This document shows positions 44,241 through 57,712 of a stretch of 64,000 bases of DNA, in pieces. Below the pieces are notes generated by a model. The model ran no database searches and had not been told where the DNA came from. It saw nothing but the letters and a program-made list of their open reading frames with translations. The number at the start of each line of letters is the position of its first letter. Position 1 is the stretch's first letter. The position numbers and the translations under genes were made by a program. Source of the stretch: Silene latifolia (Eukaryota > Streptophyta > Magnoliopsida > Caryophyllales > Caryophyllaceae); NCBI RefSeq assembly GCF_048544455.1, contig NC_133534.1, positions 31,510,217 through 31,574,216 of the forward strand. The letters are read 5' to 3'.

Positions 44241-46937
44241 TGTGACACCCTTAAATTTAACGATAGATAAACACGTAAATTCTACAGAAAAACTGACAGG
44301 ATATGTTTGTAATTGGTTCAACTAGACAAAAACCTGTAATTTTTAAAAAACTTTCTAAACCATTCACAAACAACTCCAACTTAAGAGTGTCGAAACCTGC
44401 AAAAGCTAACAACTAATTTACATGCCATAGCTAACGATAAGAAAATATAATGATACAAACCAAAATTAAAGAGGGAGACATATGTCCCTTCAAAATATAT
44501 ACAAAAACCAAAAGTCTAAAGGTTTACTACAAAAACAGCTAAACTAGGTCCAAGGTCCTTTTGCTCACTAGCTCGTCTGTGTACCCCAACTAAGCATCAT
44601 CAACCTGTCAATCGCATTTTATACAAACACGAAAGCCACAATTCAGTGGGGAGTAACTTCGAGTCCTCCCAGCCACGAAACGTCATATTTAATGTAACAT
44701 GTAGTGAAACATGTAAACAATATGATAAACAATGTAATTATCATGCATTCTAACCTATGACCCCTAAACTAACCAAATTAAACTATCATGTGAAACATAT
44801 AACAATTAGTAATTCAAACTTTATCAATTGTAACCGGCTTACATCTCACCTATTACAATTCATAAAATCACCATACAAGAAAGGGCAATATATCAAAGAC
44901 AGGCATAAGTTCTTAGTCCCGTCAATAGTCACTCTGTAACTCGAGTCTATACCACGAGGTAGGGAAGGTAATCGAACCGGTATCTTGGCTCAGCGGTTAA
45001 TATGAATAAAACATGGCCAAGACACAACACAAACCTAGCCTAAAATCACAGAGACCTAGACATGCGGATACACACCACCGCACCCAAGACCCACAATTTT
45101 TCTAAAACAAAGTGAGTACCCTAAGGAGTCCACCAAAGGGTTGGCTAGTACTTAAGCTGACCACTTACTATCAAAATAAATAACGAGGTCATGCCCTAAC
45201 TTGGATATAATCCCACCAAGTCAGGAACACAAAGGCTATTAAGCAGTGAACATATACTCGTCAAAGACTATAAAGACCTATCTATGACAAACACAACAAC
45301 CTGCAAGAAAGTATTTAACCAATACCATTTCTAGCAATATTAACAATATTAAAGGCTTCAGGGAATCTAGGGCCGTTTTTACAATATAAGAAACTATTAA
45401 ATTCAATCAACTATACATGTGAACTAAAAACTTGATAAATGGCCTAAAACAAGAAAAAGGCCGATTATCCAATTCATATAAAATTTCATCCAACCGAATT
45501 TTTACCCGCAACCCCAGCCCTGCGACAGGTACGGGTTAAATTGCGGCTGACCAATCACTCAATTGACTGACATCGAATCAGTCAAAGGGACTAAGGCTCA
45601 GTTTTCGGCACAATCATCAAAACATTACATTATCGCTATAAAATTCATTTTATATCCTATACTAACATGTGCAACTACCAATATAAACATGCTTTTTACC
45701 TTTAACATAATTTTTACTACTAACTTTATTTATTTCCTAAGACTACCCACATGTTACTTTTTACTAAACATATCATTAATAAACCCGAAACTACAAGTAA
45801 TGCATGAAAATCCGCGAAACAAGCAACGGACCAACCCGGGCCAGCCGTGGGCCAGCCGTGGGCCTGCTGCCGCCACCCCTACACCTCTTTTTTTTTTCCA
45901 TTTTTGTTCATTATAACACCGTCTGAAACATAATTAATCGTTCCCATACTTATATGTTAACTTAAACTAACCAAATTACATGAATTAGCCATGCATGCAA
46001 CCATATTATCACGTGAAATTAACTACTTAAATAAAAATCACAAAAAACATACAAAAACAACAAAGAATGTGACGATTATTCGTCGAGTAACTCGAAATAT
46101 GTTACCTTAAGCTAGAAAATGAGCAATTAGCACCTTGAAAACCAAACCCTAACAAGGAACTAGCCACTACCTTCGACAATATACGAGTCCCCAAACTCGT
46201 CTTCCAATTCTTCACCTAAATAAACCATAAAAACACAATAATAAGTACAAATACCGAAATTATGCCAAAATCGTCTTAAAACAACTTCAAGAAAACTGAA
46301 ATTAAAATATACCAGGAGGTAGATCTCGAAGAGAGGATTCCGAAAATATAAATTATGTGAAAATCCGTCAAGAAACGAGAAAGTTATGGTGAAAACTAGC
46401 TTGAATTTGTATAAAAATGGTGTTTTGTGTTTTGGAAAGCTAAAATGTTCAAGGTGAAGGAGATAGACCAAGAAAAATCAGAAAAAAGAAAGGGGAAGGG
46501 GGTGTGCCGCGGGATAGGAGAGAAAGAGAGGAAGTTGCGGGTTTTAGTCGGGATTTTACGAGTCGGTTTTGGCTCGTTTCGATAATAATTAAAACCGTTT
46601 GTCAAACGCAAATTCCGACAAGACCAAAGTTCTTAAACACGAGATTACAAGAAAATTGAATACTCATACGACCCATTTCCAAAATCGTTTGCCCAATTTT
46701 CAACAGAATTGTCATTTTCCCCCCCGATATGCCCTTATTTCGAATTAAAAGATTTTTACACGGTTTAAACTATTTTTAAACGTTTCGAAACTATCAAAAT
46801 AAATACTTTACCTCAAAATATAATAAAATTATATTTCTTTGAATTATTTTTACTTCAAATACATTAATATTAAATTCAACTTGATTAATAAATTGCTTTC
46901 GCAAAATAATAACGGTCCGAAATTTCGGGGCGTTACA
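44241..46937 (-). repeat. 3' LTR of the LARD-like element
   Basis: 2697 bp; pairs with 50493-53204. Contains GGGCCAGCCGTGGGCC-type duplications near 45838 and a C run near 46720. Reading frames within it (for example on the - strand at 46160-46611) are duplicated with the LTR and show no domain. Confidence 0.85.
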
Positions 46938-49900
46938 ATCACCCCTCCTTTTAAAAAGTTTCATCCTCGAAACTTAGAAGGAGAAATTATAGTAAACAAC
47001 ATCTTCATAATATGGTTATAAGAAAATATAGGTATCTTTTCAATGAAACGGTGATACTCTCGTTGATCAGACAAGAACATCCACATTCATATCAAGATAT
47101 AAAAATATTTCTACACCAATAAATGAGAAAACCCATTATTGGGACGTCACCAACAACGAGATTTAACATTCACTAATGTTAAAACCATTAAAAATTATAA
47201 AAGCATTTTCAAAATTTTAGTTTAAAGTTCTATATTATGAATACTATCTTTACTAATTATGATTAAACACGGCTTAGTACCGCGGAAAAGGAGTAAGAAA
47301 AAGGAATCATTACACAAAACGAGAAATAGCTTAGGTATCCAATTGAACACTAGGGTTGAAAGAGAGTGAGAAATCATTTTCAAATGTTATAGAAAGAGGT
47401 CAATTTGTAGATTTAACTCCAAATTAAGAAAAATGAACCAAAAGTTTACTCAAATTATATAGAATCTATGCAAGATGGAAAACAACTCGGGAACGAGAAG
47501 TGCAAGTTGCGATAGGGAACTCACACCCAACAGACAAGAAGGAATTGAACTCTTAAAGGTGGAATTTTTGGATGAAGACAATAAAGATGTCAACGAACAA
47601 GACGCTTTACTCAAAAGGTCAAATGAGTTCCATAAAGGCGAACACAACAGAACAAGCCAGAATAGCAAGAATGACAATTGTCAGAGATCGGAATTAGGAA
47701 GATCGGTACATCGAGAAAGGTTCACTCAATTTTCCAACCACAAAGTCATCCTACTAGGTCCTCCGAACATCAACAGGGCAACAACCAGAGGCCACACTAA
47801 TCCAAAGAGCCATCTGAACCACTCATCGACAAGTCTATGCATAAGCTAATCCTTGAGACAATCCTATCCTCTACAATTATAACTTAACCATATCCTAATC
47901 AAAATGTTTCCACCAATATCCTCCACCGAACAAAATCAAAAACCAAAATCGAAACTAGTAACAATATTATACCCTTACCAAGATACAATATTCTAATTCC
48001 AATAGAAAGATTCCTCAAAGGATTAAATATAAAGTCCAAATTTACAATAACATTCCAAAACAACTTTCACAAGCCTAAGGTCAAGGCTTCCAACAAAGTT
48101 ATATTCGTATCCAACTAGTGTCAACTATGGGTTCCTCAAATATTCTACAAGGTTTTCATTTCAAAACAAGGTAGTAACATACCAACCCCAAAATCCGAAA
48201 AATCAATAGGATCTCACGTTCCACTATCCTTTTATTTATTAAGGATTGCCAAAAGCGGAACTACACTCAGCTACACTCAGCTACAACACCGTCCCGTCAT
48301 CTCAAGTACTCAGTGCGACCTCAAGGTCTATAAAACTATAGGATTAACAAATTCTTCTCAATACTAAGTCTCTCTCAACTCAAGAACTCTCAAGAGCCAA
48401 CTAATACCAAATCACATCACCAATCCATTCTGGTCATCAACATCCCCAAGGAGTATTCTTTCAAATTTGGTATCCTAAACTTACTTACCATCAAATTCTC
48501 AAGGAAGAAGGTCATAATTGTAACAACACTTTATCACCTCAGAGTTCCTAAAACCATAAATTGAAATTATGTTCCTTAGCCTAACAATTGGTGTCAACCA
48601 TACCATTACCCTTTCTAGTTACCAAAACAAGTGCTAAAACCTCCCAATAATGTAGCTTACTCTCACTCTCATACCATACCTCAAGTAGTAATCAATATCA
48701 CTCACTAAAACCAACTAATAATCCCACATTTAACATTTCTCACACGGTAACATATACATTATCAAACCCTCATCTCCAAGGTGATTATGGAAGTCAATCA
48801 CAAACTCAACTACTTAGTCAATCCTATATCCTCAAGTCACATCTCACTAACTCTGTAAACATGGTCAACAAGGTACCAACTATACTAAGGAGATAAGGAG
48901 TGATAATGGAATAGAGAAACAGTAAAACATTTCTGAAGGGTGCATGAATCTGACAAGTTAGGAAACTAAGGAGTCGGTCCATAAAGATAACGGTTGACAT
49001 AAATAAGAGGTATTCGAGTTAAGAAGATATCTCGGGCAAGAAGAAGATACGTAAAATTTGGCATAAAAACAAGGTTCAACGAACGTTAAAGAGAAGGAAA
49101 GGAGAATAGAAGCGGCACAATGAAAGGGTTACCGCTTACCAAACACTCATCAAAGCTTATGATCGATATGATAAGGTTACATCACTAAGGTGCTCAACAA
49201 AGCCCCAAAAGTCTACCAAATTATAAGACTAACAAGGACTCCACAATGGTAGGTATTCCTCAACTCAATTGGTTCTAAGAGCCAAAATCAATTCACCACA
49301 CAAATTCATTTGTTACCACCCATGTCCCAAAGTATCTCCTTTACAATTCTCGTCATTGAACTTCACTTACTATGTCATCCCCAAGTACCATAGCTTGTCT
49401 ACTCCATCATCTCACCACTTAATACTTCTAGTCTCCGATACCATAAATTGGAATCACATCCTTGAACTCACGAACTACATCGAACAACATTCCACCAAAA
49501 TTCCCAAATCCAGATATGATTAATAAGGTCAACCACGTGTTCTCAAATTTCGAAAGGTCAACAAGGGCTACTCTATACTAGATTTGGTCAACTTAAAAGG
49601 TTTAACAAACTAACTAATTCCAAAGTACAATACCAATCCATTAAGCAACATCAATGTCCTATTGTATTCCTTTCAAGGCCTACAAGGATTAGGGCTAACT
49701 ATCATTCCTTTAATTCTCCACAAGAAATATCGAGACTCTCAAATGAAGTAGCTTAGGTTCATTCCATCTTATGTGCTAAGGTAGTACCCATGCTCAAACA
49801 TCTATAACAAACAAGCTCTCAATAGACATAAATCCCAAGGTGTTTCTCAACTCACTAGGCTCTCATATTAAGTACAAGTAACAAGACTAACCAAAGGATC

Positions 49901-50492
49901 CCAAGTTATATTCTCCTATACAACTCAAACCTTAAACAATCAATTTCTCAACTCATTCACGCCCTCCAATGATACATTCTCTCAAAACCGGGTTTTCTTG
50001 AACAAGGGAACTATCCTGCGGAATAAAAGGAAGGTGTCCACAAGGACTCTTATTATAAGAAGAAAACGAACCAAGGATGAATCGGGAGAAAGAATAGAAG
50101 AGTAGTTACCAAGGCAAGAGAAGAGGAATTAGAAAGATTAATAAACAACGAGATTGGAAGATTAAGGTAAGATACAATGAATACGGAAAGAAATATCGAG
50201 AAAGTGGAAACATTCTTCATTTGGCATAACCAATCTTTAACGGCACCAAAATTAATAACCAACCATCAACAAACCTAGCTTGTAAGATTGCATTATCTAC
50301 ATTTCTTGGAGAGCCATCTTACAAAAGTAAAAATTTAATTAGTACCTATCAATTAGCAATCACAAACAGACTACCACATAAAATCCTAAATCTACCCATC
50401 CTACCCATCTCTCAAGTTTATTATTTAAAGGTCAAGTGATTTTAAGTGGGGTGCACAAACGTGCGTCGGGAGCAACAAGCTCTGATACCAAC
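46938..50492. other. interior of the LARD-like element
   Basis: About 3.55 kb without a long ORF or recognisable gag, protease, RT or integrase. The plus strand is rich in CAA/CTC text, which suggests a structured or decayed non-coding interior. The last 14 bases hold the primer site. Confidence 0.7.
50479..50490 (-). promoter_or_regulatory. primer-binding site of the LARD-like element
   Basis: TGGTATCAGAGC on the - strand, two bases from the LTR that starts at 50493. Confidence 0.85.
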
Positions 50493-53204
50493 TGTGACAC
50501 CCTTAAATTTAACGATAGATAAACACGTAAATTCTACAGAAAAACTGACAGGATATGTTTGTAATTGGTTCAACTAGACAAAAACCTGTAATTTTTAAAA
50601 AAACTTTCTAAACCATTCACAAACAACTCCAACTTAAGAGTGTCGAAACCTGCAAAAGCTAACAACTAATTTACATGCCATAGCTAACGATAAGAAAATA
50701 TAATGATACAAACCAAAATTAAAGAGGGAGACATATGTCCCTTCAAAATATATACAAAAACCAAAAGTCTAAAGGTTTACTACAAAAACAGCTAAACTAG
50801 GTCCAAGGTCCTTTTGCTCACTAGCTCGTCTGTGTACCCCAACTAAGCATCATCAACCTGTCAATCGCATTTTATACAAACACGAAAGCCACAATTCAGT
50901 GGGGAGTAACTTCGAGTCCTCCCAGCCACGAAACGTCATATTTAATGTAACATGTAGTGAAACATGTAAACAATATGATAAACAATGTAATTATCATGCA
51001 TTCTAACCTATGACCCCTAAACTAACCAAATTAAACTATCATGTGAAACATATAACAATTAGTAATTCAAACTTTATCAATTGTAACCGGCTTACATCTC
51101 ACCTATTAAAATTCATAAAATCACCATACAAGAAAGGGCAATATATCAAAGACAGGCATAAGTTCTTAGTCCCGTCAATAGTCACTCTGTAACTCGAGTC
51201 TATACCACGAGGTAGGGAAGGTAATCGAACCGGTATCTTGGCTCAGCGGTTAATATGAATAAAACATGGCCAAGACACAACACAAACCTAGCCTAAAAAT
51301 CACTTGGAGACCTAGACATGCGGATACACACCACCGCACCCAAGACCCACAATTTTTCTAAAACAAAGTGAGTACCCTAAGGAGTCCACCAAAGGGTTGG
51401 CTAGTACTTAAGCTGACCACTTACTATCAAAATAAGTAACGAGGTCATGCCCTAACTTGGATATAATCCCACCAAGTCAGGAACACAAAGGCTATTAAGC
51501 AGTGAACATATACTCGTCAAAGACTATAAAGACCTATCTATGACAAACACAACAACCTGCAAGAAAGTATTTAACCAATACCATTTCTAGCAATATTAAC
51601 AATATTAAAGGCTTCAGGGAATCTAGGGCCGTTTTTACAATATAAGAAACTATTAAATTCAATCAACTATACATGTGAACTAAAAACTTGATAAATGGCC
51701 TAAAACAAGAAAAAAGGCCGATTATCCAATTCATATAAAATTTCATCCAACCGAATTTTTACCCGCAACCCTGACCACCTGCGCGACAGTGCACGGGTTA
51801 AATTGCGGCTGACCAATCACTCAATTGACTGACATCGAATCAGTCAAAGGGACTAAGGCTCAGTTTTCGGCACAATCATCAAAACATTACAATTATCGCT
51901 ATAAAATTCATTTTATATCCTATACTAACATGTGCAACTACCAATATAAACATACTTTTTACCTTTAACATAATTTTTACTACTAACTTTATTTATTTCC
52001 TAAGACTACCCACATGTTACTTTTTACTAAACATATCATTAATAAACCCGAAACAACAAGTAATGCATGAAAATCCGCGAAACAAGCAACAGACCAACCC
52101 GGGCCAGCCGTGGGCCTGCCGTGGGCCTGCTGCCGCCACCCCTACACCTCTTTTTTTTTTTTTTCCATTTTTGTTCATTATAACACCGTCTGAAACATAA
52201 TTAATCGTTCCCATACTTATATGTTAACTTAAACTAACCAAATTACATGAATTAGCCATGCATGCAACCAAATTATCATGTGGAATTAACTACTTAAATA
52301 AAAATCACAAAAAACATACAAAAACAACAAAGAATGTGACGATTATTCGTCGAGTAACTCGAAATATGTTACCTTAAGCTAGAAAATGAGCAATTAGCAC
52401 CTTGAAAACCAAACCCTAACAAGCAACTAGCCACTACCTTCGACAATATACGAGTCCCCAAACTCGTCTTCCAATTCTTCACCTAAATAAACCATAAAAA
52501 CACAATAATAAGTACAAATACCGAAATTAATCCAAAATCGTCTTAAAACAACTTCAAGAAAACTGAAATTAAAATATACCAGGAGGTAGATCTCGAAGAG
52601 AGGATTCCGAAAATATAAATTATGTGAAAATCCGTCAAGAAACGAGAAAGTTATGGTGAAAACTAGCTTGAATTTGTATAAAAATGGTGTTTTGTGTTTT
52701 GGAAAGCTAAAATGTTCAAGGTGAAGGAGATAGACCAAGAAAAATCAGAAAAAAGAAAGGGGAAGGGGGTGTGCCGCGGGATAGGAGAGAAAGAGAGGAA
52801 GTTGCGGGTTTTAGTCGGGATTTTACGAGTCGGTTTTGGCTCGTTTCGATAATAATTAAAACCGTTTGTCAAACGCAAATTCCGACAAGACCAAAGTTCT
52901 TAAACACGAGATTACAAGAAAATTGAATACTCATACGACCCATTTCCAAAATCGTTTGCCCAATTTTCAACAGAATTGTCATTTTCCCCCCCGATATGCC
53001 CTTATTTCGAATTAAAAGATTTTTACACGGTTTAAACTATTTTTAAACGTTTCGAAACTATCAAAATAAATACTTTACCTCAAAATATAATAAAATTATA
53101 TTTCTTTGAATTATTTTTACTTCAAATACATTAATATTAAATTCAACTTGATTAATAAATTGCTTTCGCAAAATAATAACGGTCCGAAATTTCGGGGCGT
53201 TACA
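50493..53204 (-). repeat. 5' LTR of the LARD-like element
   Basis: 2712 bp; differs from the other LTR by scattered changes and small indels (for example CACTTGGAGACC against CACAGAGACC near 51301), so the insertion is fairly recent. Confidence 0.85.
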
Positions 53205-54361
53205 CATATATTTGATTTATGTAATATTGTGTGATTTTAAAAGGTTAATAGTCACAATAATCCATATAATCGGACCGAATATACGATATTAGCTTGAATA
53301 GGGCGATTTGGCACATCACATGACATGTTTCATACATATATTAATGCTGCATTTTTAGTATGATTGTCATATTTTATTTTTATATAATTTTGAATTATGT
53401 AATTTGTACTTACTATGGCCTTAGTTTTTTAATTGGTATTTCCCGAAATGAATGGGGATATCGATTCGGTCGTAATTAATGTGATCTCGTATCACTTTTA
53501 TTTTATTTTATTTTTATTTTTGTTTTTATAATATATAAAGTAGAAAAGCTATGTAATTTATTAATTTCAGAGTTCCTTGAAGACGGTGCCATTTGAGAAG
53601 GCGGTCCGACAAAGACGATGTTGCCTTGGAGTGCGTGCCATATGAAGTTCAAGGGACTAAAGGAGTTGGTTTTCAAATTTGTAAATAGTTTATTAGATTT
53701 ACTATTTTAGGAAGGCCATACTAGGATTTTATTGCTTTGCTTTGCATTTGTTTTATATGTTTGCATGCATAGCCAAATCGCCATAACTACACATGCATAT
53801 TATGTTTTATCGAGTCATCGACCGTGTCAATTATAATTATCGTAGTTCACCATTTTAGTTCACTTAAAACGTGATAGATAACAAATTGACAAGACCTCTC
53901 ACTAATAATAATTGAAAATTAGCCTTACCAAATAGTAGAACCATGAGTCCTACTTTCATAAGGAAGTAGGCTCGGCTCACCGGGGTGCTAAACTTGTTAC
54001 GTTGGGTAAGTGGGTAGTAAAATGTTATTACATCGAAATTTGGATTGACCTCAATGGAAGTATTCGTGACCGTAGTCGAATGTGTTCCGGGCTAAAGATA
54101 AATATTAAAGTAATTTTATCGACCGAGAGTTCTAGAAGTAGAATCGATTATAGAGTTAATCCACCGAGCTATATTAATTAGGGATGAATCGGCTCACCGT
54201 GCCCGAGTTAATATGAATTTGGATCTCGGGATCATTTATAATAGTTGGGTAGAGGTCACTATATTAATGCTATAAAAACTGGTTTAAAGTGTTTGCAAGT
54301 ATGATTAAAATGACAATGTTAATATTTCCTTTACCTCCATATTTGTAGTTTATATATCGCA
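53205..54361. other. copia leader, second part
   Basis: Continues the leader split at 44240. A TTAATTTCAG acceptor-like site at about 53563 precedes AGTTCCTTGAAGACGG. No ORF. The whole leader would be about 2.1 kb. Confidence 0.5.
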
Positions 54362-55774
54362 ATGGATCCTACCAATACAACAACACCTATTACCATTGAG
54401 TCTTGTCATAACTTATTTGACGATATTTGCTCCAACAACAATCTCGATACTACTAGAGAGCTTCATTTTGGGATCGGTACCGACGGAAACCTTAATTTCA
54501 TTACTTCCTCCATACCACCTACTATGACTAGATCTTTTGTGAATGTGTCTCGGGAAGGCCATCTCGCTAAATCTATGGGATCCTTATCTTTGGAAGAAAG
54601 GGATGCCGAAACTAGTGGGAGTCCTAGCAAGCAAGCTCTTGAAAGTAAAGGAAAATGGTTCAAAAAGAAGGGAAAGAAAGGTAGAAAATTCAACAATGGA
54701 AACAAGGTGGCTAGTGGGACTACCAAAGGAGCAAAAGTTGATGATGAATGCCATTATTGTCATGGCATGGGACATTGGATGAGGAATTGCCCCATATATT
54801 TGCGAAATATTAGGGATGGACTTGTTATTCCACTCGGTAAAATTCCTTTTGAAATTTATGTTATTGATGTAAATTTTACTTCCACCACAACGTGGGTATT
54901 AGATACCGGTTGTGGTTCTCACCTTTGGAATCATTTACAGGAGCTAAGAAACGTGGAAAAGCTGAGCAAAGGCGATGTTGATCTACGAGTTGGGAATGGA
55001 GCTAGAGTAGCGGCCATATCCAAGGGAACTTATGTACTTATTTTGGCAAATGGACTTGAGTTGTATTTGCATAATTGTTTTTATGTACCTTCTCTTTCTA
55101 AGAACATTATTTCAATTGCTATGTTAGACATAGAAGGCTTTAATTTTGCCATTAAAAATAATTGTTGTATTATTTCTAGAAATGACTTGGTCATAGGCCA
55201 AGGCTTTTATATTAATGACATTTATGTTCTAGAAACTTCAAATCCAAGTAAAGATATCTATAACATACCATCCAAGAGACTCAAATCAAGTGATCCAAAT
55301 GAATTGTACATTTGGCATTGTCGATTAGGTCATATTAACGAGAATCGCATTAAAAGATTAGTTTCGACTAATGTCATTAAACCATTTGATTTTCAATCAT
55401 ATGGTATATGCGAATCTTGTCTCCTAGGCAAAATGATTCGGAATCCTTTTAGTGGTAAAGGGACTCGAGCTAGTGAACTATTGGGCCGTATACATACCGA
55501 TGTATGTGGACCAATGACTATCATCGCTAGGGGTAACTATGAGTACTTCATTACCTTCACCGATGATTTAAGTAGATATGGGTATATCTAATTAATGAAG
55601 TACAAGAGTGAAGCTTTTGAGAAATTTAATGAATTTCAAAATGAAGTAGAAAACCAATTGAATAAAATGATAAAAGCACTACGATCCGATCGTGGTGGAG
55701 AGTATCTTAGTAATGAATTTTATTCACACTTGAAAGGTTGTGGCATCGTGTCACAACTCACTCCACCCGGTACA
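54362..55774 (+). pseudogene. copia gag, protease and integrase, first part
   Basis: Begins MDPTNTTTPITIESCHNLFD. Only about 130 residues precede a CCHC zinc knuckle (CHYCHGMGHWMRNC), short for a copia Gag, so part of gag is probably deleted. Then protease WVLDTGCGSHLW (catalytic DTG), pre-integrase YIWHCRLGHINENRI, integrase HTDVCGPM, a stop at 55589-55591 (YGYI*LMKYKSEAF), and ALRSDRGGEYLSNEFY with the second Asp. It is cut after LTPPGT by the insertion at 55775 and resumes at 63330. Confidence 0.9.
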
Positions 55775-57712
55775 TAATGGGTGATGTCGTCGGGTCACAT
55801 CCAATCAAACACATTTATAATACTCAACAAACAAATAGTTAGCGGTAAGTCGAGGTCGATCCATGGGACGGTGTGCTTTGGGTTCTAAGTCTATCTATCT
55901 CAATTTATGCTAGTGTCACAATTGATTTGGGTTTGTAGTTGTGTTCTAGACTAATAAAAGCAATAAAGTAAACAAGCAATAAAAGGAAGGATGTAAACAA
56001 ATAATTAAAAGTGCTAGGATATTATGGGGTCATAGGGGATTCATGGTATTGATCATACAAACATGTTTATAAAGTTGCAAGCAATTAATGTTGTGGAGGA
56101 ACCGAGTTGGTTTATGTCTTACGGTTCATAGGAAGAGCTGGGTCCCGGAGCCGAATCGATTAGATTGTACAACACCTACAAGTCGACTTACTTTCCTCCT
56201 ATTCAACTTCTATGCATGGTTTAACAAGACTCGAGTTGGTTTATATCTTACAAGTCAAGTTGAGTAGATAAGAGATGATAAAAATGCAAGGATTCATAGG
56301 CTTAGCATTTCATCAAACATAACATGTGCATAAAGTTGACATCACAACAAGCAAGCAATTTGATTATGAAAACATATTAGATTAAGCATGAATCAATCCC
56401 ATGTTCGTTTCCCCTAATTACCCATTAATCCTAGCTAAAGAAACTACTCACTCATTATCATGGGAAACATGTCATTAATGGTGTCAATCATCACAACAAG
56501 TATAAACATGATAATAGAATGAAGAAATGAACAATAAAGATTAAAGAGTAAAGGAATTATACCAAACTTGAGATGATCCAAATAATAAAGCAAAGAATAA
56601 TAGAAGAAACTTGATTGATTGGTGAAGGGTTGTCAATCCTCCAATAATAACCCAATAATCTTCAATTACCTAATAATAAACTTGAATAATAAACTTGAAC
56701 AATAATTAAGGAGAGATTAATGTGAGATTTGTGGAAAGATTGAGATTAATCTATTCTAATCTACTCCTAATCTAATCTAAGAGAATTTCCTACTAAGAGA
56801 GCTTGCCTCCATAAGAAGGCTTGGTTGTTTGATTATTACAAATGGGGTATATATAGTGGGGATTAGGTGTAAGAATTAGGGTTAACTAAGGGCTTAAATG
56901 ACGATTAAGTCCCTACTTAAGGAAACGCCGGTCTTTTTGGAAGGATGGGCATATTTCTTGAAGCTTGAAGAAACGAAATTGGTCTGCCTTGGAATCCGGG
57001 CGTCTTTAGCACGGGACGGGCGGATTCTGTGGTCTCTGCCCGGGCGTCTTGGGGTGAAGACGGGCGTCTTCTGGAGCTGCTGCCCGGGCGTCTTTGGGGG
57101 AAGACGGGCGGATTGGTCTCGGGACGCTCGGATTATGGGCTGTGTATTTATCTTTTCCTTCTGTCTAGCAATCCGAGCGTCTTGAGGGGAAGACAGGCGT
57201 CTTCAGTCTCGGGACGCGCGGATTGGCGAACAGTTTCTTTGTTTGAGCTCGGATTGTAAAACGGACGTCATTTTCTAATCCGGACTCCTATTGGAGTGAT
57301 TCAAAAGCCTAGATCACTTGTTTTTTCGACGCCGTCCCGTCTAGAATATTTTCAGAGCCAAAGGAGAAACTCTTAATTTGGGTTCCGAGCAATTTCTTCA
57401 TGCAATGCCTTCCCGCTCGTTATTCTTACTTTTAACCCTTTGATCCTTCTATATACACTTTATTCCTACATCTTTGGTCATAATTCTTGCCTCCTCTTCA
57501 TACTAGTCCATCTAATATCATCAATAAGCTTCCAAATATGCACGAAAGACGGGAATTTCCGCCTTATTATCTCCTTTTCTACAAAACATATGAAATGCGG
57601 TAGAAAAGCAAATAGGAGGGTTTTGACGAATAAAATGGCCATAGAATGTTATAATAGTATGCAAAATATGCTCAATTAGGGGACTAAATGTGCGCAAATA
57701 ATGATCACATCA
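55775..57712 (-). repeat. 3' LTR of the nested Athila-type element
   Basis: 1938 bp. TATATATA at 56848-56855 (- strand promoter) and a GC-rich GAAGACG/CGTCTTC array at 56997-57226 upstream of it. The right LTR's array is longer by about 60 bp. Confidence 0.9.
56997..57226. promoter_or_regulatory. GAAGACG-GG-CGTCTTC palindrome array, left copy
   Basis: Repeated GGGCGTCTT and AAGACGGGCG units. The inverted repeat GAAGACG-GG-CGTCTTC (near 57056) is perfect. It lies upstream of the TATA box, the same relative place as the CTCGATCGAG arrays, but its sequence is unrelated. Confidence 0.65.

Larger units (their letters stand above)
44241..53204 (-). mobile_element. nested LARD-like gypsy element with 2.7-kb LTRs
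   Basis: LTRs 44241-46937 and 50493-53204 are nearly identical. Read leftwards they start TGTAACGCCCCGAAATTTCG and end AAGGGTGTCACA. The primer site TGGTATCAGAGC (- strand, 50490-50479) and a polypurine stretch AAAAGGAGGGGTGAT (46938-46952) confirm orientation. The flanks give a 4-5-bp duplication (CATA or CATAT, one base ambiguous). The 3.55-kb interior encodes no gag or pol. The text CGAGGATGAAACTTTTTAAA before the tract matches the 3' end of chromovirus pol genes, so it derives from that lineage. Confidence 0.85.

Noticed and set aside
46160..46611. Protein-coding gene on - strand in the 2.7-kb LTR
   Set aside because: It is duplicated exactly with the LTR at 52427-52878 and has no domain; likely LTR sequence read as ORF.
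50479..50490. tRNA gene suggested by TGGTATCAGAGC
   Set aside because: It is a primer-binding site beside an LTR; no cloverleaf follows.
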